Shown: piece after piece, positions 57,466 through 64,000 of the stretch
Position numbering within the stretch: the first letter of the stretch is position 1
Layout: every line of letters starts with the position of its first letter
Source: Linderina pennispora
Taxonomy: Eukaryota; Kickxellomycota; Kickxellomycetes; Kickxellales; Kickxellaceae
NCBI RefSeq assembly: GCF_002104995.1
Contig: NW_024468258.1
Coordinates: 434,001-498,000 of the forward strand
Direction: 5' to 3'
DNA: 64,000 nucleotides
Notes under the pieces: generated by a model
The model's database searches: none
What the model was told of the DNA's origin: nothing
The model's input: the letters and a program-made list of their open reading frames with translations, nothing else
Position numbers and translations under genes: made by a program

Positions 57466-57895
57466 CACCACAGCGTACTTATTTGACTCGCTGGGTTGTG
57501 CCGCCTGCACTGCTCGTGGTGAATAGCTCGCTCTAATTAAGCTATCTGCTCCTTGGTCAGCTCCATTAGCGTCTGAGTGCTCGACAGATGATATCTTACA
57601 AAGGAACCGTATTACGATATCTTAATTAAAATGCTGTATTCCAATAAATGTTGCAAGAGAGGCAGCGGCAGGCATGCTCCACTATTGTGTATGTTACATA
57701 GAGATCGGTGCTGGCTTTTATTTCCAGAGACAAGCACTAGTAGCTATTGAGAGCATGCCAAGCAATCGCATACGAGTGTTGGCCCATAATCGGCCCCAAC
57801 CAAGGCACTCGGCGTTGTCCTCTGCTCCGCTTCACGAAATCAGCTGCGATAGTTGTCTGCTACACTTTGTCTACTAGTCCACACACATCGAGATA
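57466..57895. other. Intergenic region between cytidine deaminase and MT-A70 gene
   Basis: 430 bp without a recognisable gene; expected to contain the deaminase 3' UTR and MT-A70 promoter. Confidence 0.6.
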
Positions 57896-59447
57896 ATGGT
57901 TGAAACGCGTTGCAGGCGCCGCCCGAAGGCCAAGGTCAGGTAAGCTATCTTTCGCTGGGCTGAATTGCTATGGCCACTTGCGTCCCAACTCAACAATTCT
58001 AATTGCAGTCTCCTGTAGCAATGAATACTATGTTGGGTATGTCGAGGACGATGAGTCGGTTGACGCGATCATGAAAAAGTTTGAGGAGCTCGAGCGAATT
58101 GAACGAGAGTTTTCGGCAAAGAAGAAGGCTGTTGCTGAGGCTTCCGGTAGCAGCTCCATACCTGGCACACCCGGCCCCTCCACTGAGGCTGGTGCGGCAC
58201 AGACACCCGACGAATCCACAGAAACTACAGAAGCGCATACAGAGACAGCAGCACACCAAGGCATAGCAGCAAACCAGGAGGGCCATGATTCTGAGGAGGA
58301 CGGGGGAATGACTGCGGAGCAGCTCGAGGAGATTTTCAAGCGCACCAGCGCCTTCACTGTGCGCGGTGCCATGCTTGATGATTTCGATTTGGAAGTAATG
58401 GACGACCTGGAGCTGTGGGAGGCCGAGGCTGGCGGGGTTCCGGCCGAGTGGGAGGAAGAGGAAGACTATGTTGCGCTCAACATTGACGATGACGAGCTTG
58501 ACAACGAATTCGGCGTTGTGCCGAGGCGCCGTCGGTACCAGAGACGCGAGCACAGAGCACCCGGCTCCAAGCTGAGCAAGAGCGACCAGATCATCCAGCG
58601 GTACAAATACATGCAGGTGCGGATCCAGGACCGCCACGGGCACACGTTTTTTGTCAGTCGCAAGGTCAACGCTGTTGATCCGAGCATGCCAACATATGTG
58701 CGGATTCCACCCAACCCGATCCCCCGCTCATGGGTGAAGCATGTGCGCACGATCAATGACAGTGAGGAGTCAACGCCAAAGCATGTTATCTCAGGCATCA
58801 TTATCCCAAAAACAGAGCCAAAGTGGTCCCGGTTCATCCACACGTCAACCACCCTGGACTATGACTTTTCGAAATTCAGCCAGACATTCCAGTGCGTCTA
58901 CATGGATCCACCGCTACTGCTCCCCGACGAGCCCTCGAAGCCTGGGTACTTTGACGTCTCCAAGCTGAAGGCCATTCCAGTTGGCAAGCTACTGGTCCCG
59001 GGCGCCTTCCTGTTTACATGGTGCGAAAAGGAGCTGTTGCCGGACATGTGCGAGATGGCCGAACACGAGTGGGGCCTCAAATACGTGGAAAACTTTTGCT
59101 GGGTCCGGCAGAACACAAACAACCAAATTGCCGCGCTGCCGTCGGACTACTTCCGTCGGTCCAAAGTCACGCTGCTGATCTTCCGCAGGGAAGGCGACCT
59201 GGAAATGCGCCATCAGCGGAGTCCTGACAGCCTGTTTGACTTTGTCAAGCCCAGACGACCAGGAGATCTGAATGATCGGAAGCCGGAGTTTGCATACCAG
59301 GTCATCCAGACACTGCTGCCAAAGTCACTGTGCTCAGAGGAATTGCCAGTCCCAGACCGGCTTTTGCAGCTGTGGATGCCCGAGGACTGCCATCGGACCA
59401 ACTGGACCACGATTGTGCAGGATCCAATTCTGGATGGGGCCGCATAG
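57896..59447 (+). CDS. MT-A70 family protein with altered catalytic motif (MTA9/METTL14-like partner?)
   Basis: Two exons, 57896-57939 and 58019-59447 (79-nt intron, acceptor CTGTAG), give 490 residues starting 'MVETRCRRRPKAKVSNEYYV'. The first ~150 residues are acidic, Ser/Thr/Glu-rich linker. The C-terminal half has the MT-A70 Rossmann fold: strand 'FQCVYMDPPLLL' (DPP at 311-313), 'FLFTWCEKELLPDM', 'VENFCWVRQNTNNQ' and 'SKVTLLIFRREGDLEMRHQR'. The catalytic DPPW is here DPPL, so it is probably a non-catalytic subunit. MT-A70 enzymes methylate N6 of adenine in RNA (IME4/METTL3-14) or DNA (MTA1-MTA9); DNA 6mA is abundant in early-diverging fungi, which makes an MTA9-like role plausible. Confidence 0.75.
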
Positions 59448-59804
59448 GCAGTGCTGGTTTTAAATTATTGCATATATGGATGCCATGTCAGCCGCACATG
59501 CTTGTGGTGTGCAGTTGGTGGATTGACTGCTTAGATGCTTTGCATGGACCGCAGGCCATCTGGTCCCATTGTCGGCAGGTGGTTTCCGCGTGGCTTCTAC
59601 TATCGAAAATATGCAATGTGCAGTGTTTGAGGGAGGGGCAGTAGAAGCCACGCCTTGAACAAGCAACGCTTTTGTTTTCGCTATCCCAGCTTGCCAAGCA
59701 GCCATCATTCTCCCTGGTTTGCTTTAATGGACCATGTCTCTTCCTGGTTTGCTTTAACTTCCGTCTTGGCTACACATTCTTCTCACTGCTTACTTCGACC
59801 GTTA
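59448..59804. other. Intergenic region between MT-A70 gene and lipase 4
   Basis: 357 bp; contains a near-direct repeat TCTTCCTGGTTTGCTTTAA / TCTCCCTGGTTTGCTTTAA (about 59706-59758). Presumed lipase 4 promoter. Confidence 0.5.
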
Positions 59805-60752
59805 ATGAAGGCACTTTCCAATCTTTTGTGTGTACTGCAGCTGCTTTGCTCAGCCGATGCTCGTCCAGCCAATGTTGATAAACGGAATGTGCTGGCAGAC
59901 CTTGCCACGATCGTCGGCGGAACAGGTGTTGGGCTCGTGCAGACACTCGCCGGCGCAAACTCAGCCCGCTCAATGGCTATGTCTGAAGCACCCGTCGACA
60001 CTGCCGTATTGGGGCTTTTTGCAGCATATTCTGGTGCAGCGTACACGGTTTCCGATAAATGGGACTGCAAGTACGCCTGCGAATACCCGGGAACCGAACA
60101 AACAGTAGTAGAATACAGTTGGAATGTGGGGAGTCCGCCAAGCGCTGGCTACATTGCAAGAAATCCTGACAAAGGCGTCCTCGTTGTGTCGTTCCAAGGA
60201 ACCCACAGTCCTGAGCAGTGGGTTCAGAACCTGCAGACATCACAGGAAGAGTGGCCAAAAAGCGTTGAGGGCTCCCAGGTGCACAGTGGGTTCCTAAGTG
60301 GATACAGCGCAGCACGCACAGGCATGCTCAATGCTGTTTTGCGGCTGGCGGATGCGTACCCAAGCTACTCGGTCGCCCTGGTTGGGCACTCACTGGGTGG
60401 TGCTCGGGCTGCCCTCGCATTGCTTGACCTCGCTACTACGGCACCCCAGCTTGTGCCGCGGCTGAGCATGTACACGTATGGTGCGCCCCGGGTAGGCAAC
60501 GGTGCTTTTGCAAAGGCTATCGAGGGCCTGTCTGTCCCTGTGTATCGCGTTGTCTATGAGGATGATGTTGTGCCGCATCTGCCGCCATCGTACTTTGGCT
60601 ACGTCCATCATAACATCGAGGACTGGATCCATGACGGCCGGCACCAGTTCTGCCTTTCGACCGAGCAGTCTGACACATGCAGCAATGGCGGCGGCAGCCT
60701 CACAGTAAACATCAACGCACACTATGGCTATCCTGGATTGAAGTACAGCTAG
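59805..60752 (+). CDS. Secreted class-3 lipase 4, single exon
   Basis: 315 residues with the start at 59805 chosen for the signal peptide (KALSNLLCVLQLLCSADA); 50 codons of upstream open frame lack one. Core motifs: 'LFAAYSGAAYTV', oxyanion segment 'LVVSFQGTHSPEQW', nucleophile GHSLGG, 'YTYGAPRVGN', acidic 'VYEDDVVPHLP', His in 'NINAHYGYPGLKYS'. The oxyanion residue context (FQGTH) and acidic motif (YEDD rather than NRGD) differ from the other four lipases, suggesting a different substrate. Cys pairs flank the lid region (DCKYACE) and tail (FCLSTEQSDTC). Confidence 0.92.
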   Translation: MKALSNLLCVLQLLCSADARPANVDKRNVLADLATIVGGTGVGLVQTLAGANSARSMAMSEAPVDTAVLGLFAAYSGAAYTVSDKWDCKYACEYPGTEQTVVEYSWNVGSPPSAGYIARNPDKGVLVVSFQGTHSPEQWVQNLQTSQEEWPKSVEGSQVHSGFLSGYSAARTGMLNAVLRLADAYPSYSVALVGHSLGGARAALALLDLATTAPQLVPRLSMYTYGAPRVGNGAFAKAIEGLSVPVYRVVYEDDVVPHLPPSYFGYVHHNIEDWIHDGRHQFCLSTEQSDTCSNGGGSLTVNINAHYGYPGLKYS

Positions 60753-61924
60753 CAAATCATGTCTTCTAGAAGGATGGTGCTGATGCAAATGTAGTACATG
60801 CATGCAAATGGAGAGGGATGTCAGTTACAATGTTGAATGATCTTCTGATGCGGATAAAAATACCAAAACTCCGCAATGGCCCATCCCTTGTGCGAGAGCA
60901 TATCCAACAGGCTATACCCAAATGTGTATTGAAGTGGGGTTGCAAGCATGGTGGTTCGGACTATGCCAAGCCAATCGACACTGCGCTGGCTGGACCCGGG
61001 TCACAGATCATTTGCACCGCTGCATCAACGCGGCGCATCCCCTAGAGGCGATCGGCTAAGGGGGAGGCGACTTTAGTCCTGAAGAAGAATTGGCCGGGGT
61101 TTCAGGGTAGTACAGAGTGCTAGCGTTGTTGACTCCATGCGCTCATGTGAAAATGCGCATATTGAGGACAGCTCAAGAGCCGCAGATCCCGATCGAATGG
61201 ACATCCAGAACGAAAATGGCCAGCAAAATGGGGACATGGCATGTTGCCCCTTTCATGAAGCACGCCGTTTTTAATGCTCGCTTCAAAAAGATAGTGTAAT
61301 CAAGGTGGCACTTCACATGCTGGAGCCGTCTGTGACCAGCTAGGCTGCGGACATTGCAGCCTGTGTCAGGGGGTAGTAACACCGCTTCGCGAAGATCATA
61401 TGGATGAACTTTGCGTCTGCTTTCACTCCACTCTTGAAAGCGCAATTTAGGAAAGCAGCAGCGGTTGTTTGGCAGCAGGTTCCTGGATGTCTTTAAGAAT
61501 GAAAAAATAGTCGATCTGTGCTCCCGTAGTACGACTACCCTTGCTTGTATTCGCGGAAGACGCACAAAGGACGTCACGCAATGCGTCTGCTCTGGTGGAA
61601 ATCTGCTGTAGACATGCCCGTGATTGTTTTGGCCGGAGGACGATGCGAGGAACTCGGAATTTCCTTGCCGAGAGTAGTCAAGGAACGATACATATATAAT
61701 ACTGGGCATTGCGGCATGGTCGAGGGCTGGTAATCATCCAGTACAGATTCAACACTCCCCTGATATTCAGCAGTAGCAAATATTATCATCATTACAGCGC
61801 TGCTCTTCAAGATATCAAGCACATTTCTTGTCTAATTAGCCGGCCATATTTCGGTCAAGAACCTCTCCACAAACTTCTGTATTCCAGGAACCCCTCCCCG
61901 CCAAGCACACTACTAGACTCATCA
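60753..61924. other. Intergenic region between lipases 4 and 5
   Basis: 1.17 kb. The longest open frame (minus, 61173-61709) has no motif and mixed composition and is not supported. TATATAA at 61694-61700 could be a distant TATA box for lipase 5, about 225 nt before its ATG. Confidence 0.5.
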
Positions 61925-62965
61925 ATGGCGATCAAGGCTCTTCTTCTTGCCGCCTCCCTGGCCGCTACTTTTGTCTCGGGCACGCCAATTGGCACGCAGC
62001 TTTTTGGCCGTGACGACGCATCTCCCTACGCGCTCTTTGACTCGAGCAAGGCCGACGCAGTCCTGAGCGCTGTCCAGCACGAGCTCGCCAGCCACAATGA
62101 GTCAGCTCCCGCATACACATCGCCATACAACTCGGCTGGATACCAGGTCAGCACAACGACCAGCGATAACCTTGTCAAGTATGCAAGATACGCTGGTGCT
62201 GCGTACAAGGTTAGCGGAAAGCGCTGGACGTGCCTTGTCAACTGCTGGTCGCCCGACACGCTGGGAACCGAGGTCGACTACCACTGGGATGTCACTCTGC
62301 CGGCCAGCTACGGGTACGTGGCTCACCGGAGCCAGAGCAAAGAGATCATCGTCAGTTTCCGCGGCAGCACGATCCTGATGGACTGGATCCAGGACTTTAG
62401 CTTCCTGCCTGTGTCCTGGCCCAAGAGCATCGAGGGCTCCAAGGTCCACAACGGATTCCTGTTCGGATACACGGCCGCAGCCGACGGCATCAAGAAGACC
62501 CTCAAGGAGCTTACTGCCAAGTACCCGGACTACAAGATTGTTGTTACTGGGCATTCCCTTGGTGGAGCCATTGCTGCTGTGGCCACGGCCGACCTGCTTA
62601 TTTCGTTCCCCGAGTGGAAGAGCAAGATGGAGCTGTATACGTACGGCGAGCCGCGTGTCGGCAACCCTGCCTTTGCGCACTGGCTGTCGTCGCAGAACAT
62701 TCCGATCTTCCGTGTCGTCAACCGTGGAGATATGGTCCCGCAGGTCCCCACCCGGTGGATGAACTTTGAGCACCATACCCAGGAGGTGTGGTACTCGGGT
62801 CGGAGCAAGGATGCGCAGTTCTGTGGTGGCGAGTCGCTGGAGAACGATCAGTGCCAGAACAGCCTGCTGCCGATCCAGCTGAGCATCATCAACCACCTGC
62901 AGTACCCTGGCCTGAGCCCCTCGCTGCTGTACTGGGCCATCGGCCAGATCGACTCTATCATCTAA
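61925..62965 (+). CDS. Secreted class-3 lipase 5, single exon
   Basis: 346 residues. The ATG at 61925 begins a signal peptide (MAIKALLLAASLAATFVSG); 72 codons of upstream open frame are not needed. The pro-region runs to about 80. Core motifs: 'YARYAGAAYKVSG', oxyanion 'IVSFRGSTILMDW', nucleophile GHSLGG, 'YTYGEPRVGN', acidic 'VNRGDMVPQVP', His in 'INHLQYPGL'. The usual VPHVP is VPQVP here. It has a hydrophobic C-terminal tail (SPSLLYWAIGQIDSII) that the other four lack, possibly for membrane or wall contact. Confidence 0.93.
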   Translation: MAIKALLLAASLAATFVSGTPIGTQLFGRDDASPYALFDSSKADAVLSAVQHELASHNESAPAYTSPYNSAGYQVSTTTSDNLVKYARYAGAAYKVSGKRWTCLVNCWSPDTLGTEVDYHWDVTLPASYGYVAHRSQSKEIIVSFRGSTILMDWIQDFSFLPVSWPKSIEGSKVHNGFLFGYTAAADGIKKTLKELTAKYPDYKIVVTGHSLGGAIAAVATADLLISFPEWKSKMELYTYGEPRVGNPAFAHWLSSQNIPIFRVVNRGDMVPQVPTRWMNFEHHTQEVWYSGRSKDAQFCGGESLENDQCQNSLLPIQLSIINHLQYPGLSPSLLYWAIGQIDSII

Positions 62966-63365
62966 GAGCCCTCTTTCTACACTTTCTACCCCTTCAAGAC
63001 TATTCCGACTATTACACATACTCTAAAAATGATCGGCAAATGCCGGATGTGTTTGATCGGCAGCGAGGCCCAGAACCGGCATCAGCACATCCCATTTTCT
63101 CATATCAGGGGGATAGAGGCATTCCTGTTGTTGAAGCTACAAACAAAAGGCAGCATATGTGTATTGAGAATTTACAAGTGGGCTTGGTGGTATATGGAAC
63201 ATGGGAGGAATGTGAAGGCAGAGAGAGCCAAAGTGGCGGGGTTAATGTACCGCCGATTGCATGTGACATTGGTGGGGCGGGGGGATTGAGGGAGGGATAA
63301 TGTTCCAGCAGGGGAGCTTGCGCATTTCTTGTCCTCCTCCCCTGCTTTGGCATGTCAGCAGGCAA
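62966..63365. other. Convergent 3' region of lipase 5 and the small Pro-rich gene
   Basis: 400 bp between convergent stops; contains the G-quadruplex motif listed separately. No gene seen. Confidence 0.55.
63274..63296 (+). other. Canonical G-quadruplex motif
   Basis: Four G-runs of 3-6 separated by loops of 1, 5 and 1 bases (GGGG-C-GGGGGG-ATTGA-GGG-A-GGG). It lies between two convergent genes, where it might affect 3'-end formation of lipase 5. Confidence 0.7.
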
Positions 63366-63833
63366 TCAAACAGCAGGGTGCAGATTGCCACTGCTTGGCT
63401 GCTGCTGCGCAGAGGATCCATTCCCTGGGGGCGTGGACTCGTCGGACTGGTGGGCTAAAACCTCATACATGAGCAAATTCAGTGCCAACTCGTTCTGCAG
63501 CTGCTCCTCAACGACCACATCACCAGGGGTCATCTGCACATCATTCGTGCTGTCATACGCGGGTGATTGCTCGTCGGACAGCGGGGCCAGCCACGACTCA
63601 CCGGCTGGGTATGATGGCGGCGGGGGCTCGTAGAGCGGCGGCGGGGTGCTGGGGACACTGGGCGATATGGATATTGGGTAAGCCAGTATGTCTATTAGGT
63701 CGAGCAGCGACGAGGAGAGAAAGGGCTCCAGTCGGAGGTGCAGAAACACATTGTGCGTGGTGTCAACTGGCGAGCTCGATTGTCCGGTGTGTGCCGAGTT
63801 TACGCGGCGAAGTAGCTGCTTCTCGCTCGTCAT
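63366..63833 (-). CDS. Small proline-rich protein with PPxY motifs, unknown function
   Basis: 155 residues, ATG at 63833 to stop at 63366, single exon. No family recognised. Ser/Thr-rich start, short hydrophobic stretch (LSSSLLDLIDILAYPISI), then a proline-rich segment with two PPxY-type motifs (PPLY and PPSY), an acidic middle and a Gln/Ser/Pro tail. PPxY motifs bind WW domains such as those of Rsp5/Nedd4 ubiquitin ligases, so an arrestin-like or adaptor role is possible but speculative. A clean frame with sensible composition argues for a real gene. Confidence 0.55.
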   Translation of the reverse strand: MTSEKQLLRRVNSAHTGQSSSPVDTTHNVFLHLRLEPFLSSSLLDLIDILAYPISISPSVPSTPPPLYEPPPPSYPAGESWLAPLSDEQSPAYDSTNDVQMTPGDVVVEEQLQNELALNLLMYEVLAHQSDESTPPGNGSSAQQQPSSGNLHPAV

Positions 63834-64000
63834 TATAAAAAAAAAAGCCCAGGTGTGGGGGAGTGTGGAGGATTACTGGTGCAGCCGGCGAACTTGGTTG
63901 GGGGAGAGGAAATACAGAAAAAAGTAACAGGGAAGGCACTATGTAGATAGCAATGCACTAGGATACAGAAAGGAGACAAAGAAGGTCGAATATGCGGACA
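63834..64000. other. Right edge, no feature
   Basis: Upstream flank of the proline-rich gene, purine-rich, beginning with an A-run. Nothing else seen before the window ends. Confidence 0.6.

Noticed and set aside
61173-61709. Minus-strand open frame of 178 codons between lipases 4 and 5
   Set aside because: No motif, signal or composition bias; likely chance.

Overview
The window reads as nuclear DNA of a filamentous, early-diverging fungus. Genes lie close together on both strands. Introns are mostly 65-180 nt with GTAAG-type donors and TAG acceptors, and there is a eukaryotic tRNA-Thr. The proteins are eukaryotic or fungal in kind: SZT2-like, HUT1, CAP/Srv2, IRC6/p34, RAX1-like, NDC80, a SOD-fold mitoribosomal protein, ecdysoneless/SGT1, HSF-like, EFL1 and MT-A70. 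Gene content and style suggest Kickxellales (Coemansia-like), but that placement is an inference.

Layout. 1-13.8 kb: an SZT2-like giant gene, cut by the left edge and broken by many frame changes in its middle. 14.7 kb: tRNA-Thr(CGU). 15.1-16.2 kb: HUT1-type nucleotide-sugar transporter. 16.3-19.9 kb: a transposable element with a foldback repeat, TIR-like ends and a Fanzor gene (eukaryotic TnpB-like RNA-guided nuclease). 20.4-32.2 kb: CAP, IRC6, RAX1-like, two UPF0014 (FetB/ALS3-type) permeases, NDC80 and an mS42/mS43-type mitoribosomal protein. 32.4-36.9 kb: ecdysoneless/SGT1 with about eleven exons. 36.9-40.7 kb: a 3.8-kb gap without a recognisable gene. 40.7-44.0 kb: an HSF-type transcription factor. 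44.4-63.0 kb: five secreted class-3 lipases interspersed with a second, damaged Fanzor element, EFL1, cytidine deaminase and an MT-A70 protein. 63.4-63.8 kb: a small proline-rich protein.

The most notable system is the pair of Fanzor elements. Copy 1 (16633-18681) keeps a full RuvC triad (D332, E537, D604), a zinc-finger insertion and basic C-terminal clusters. Both copies are followed by a conserved non-coding stretch of about 125-155 bp ending in two tandem hairpins, where a guide-scaffold (fRNA) would be expected. Homology between the copies stops abruptly just past the hairpins. Copy 1's flank there is the terminal repeat of a foldback transposon, so its presumed guide would point at that transposon family. 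Copy 2 has Asp-to-Asn at the first RuvC residue and a 1-nt deletion near its 5' end, and is probably dead or guide-binding only.

The second theme is a lipase cluster. Two of the five genes form a tandem pair whose central exon is almost identical while the ends have diverged, which looks like gene conversion, with Fanzor copy 2 lying between them. Several conserved genes (SZT2-like, RAX1-like, NDC80, ECD) have in-gene frame changes. Because NDC80 and ECD are expected to be essential, assembly indels are a better explanation than pseudogenes.
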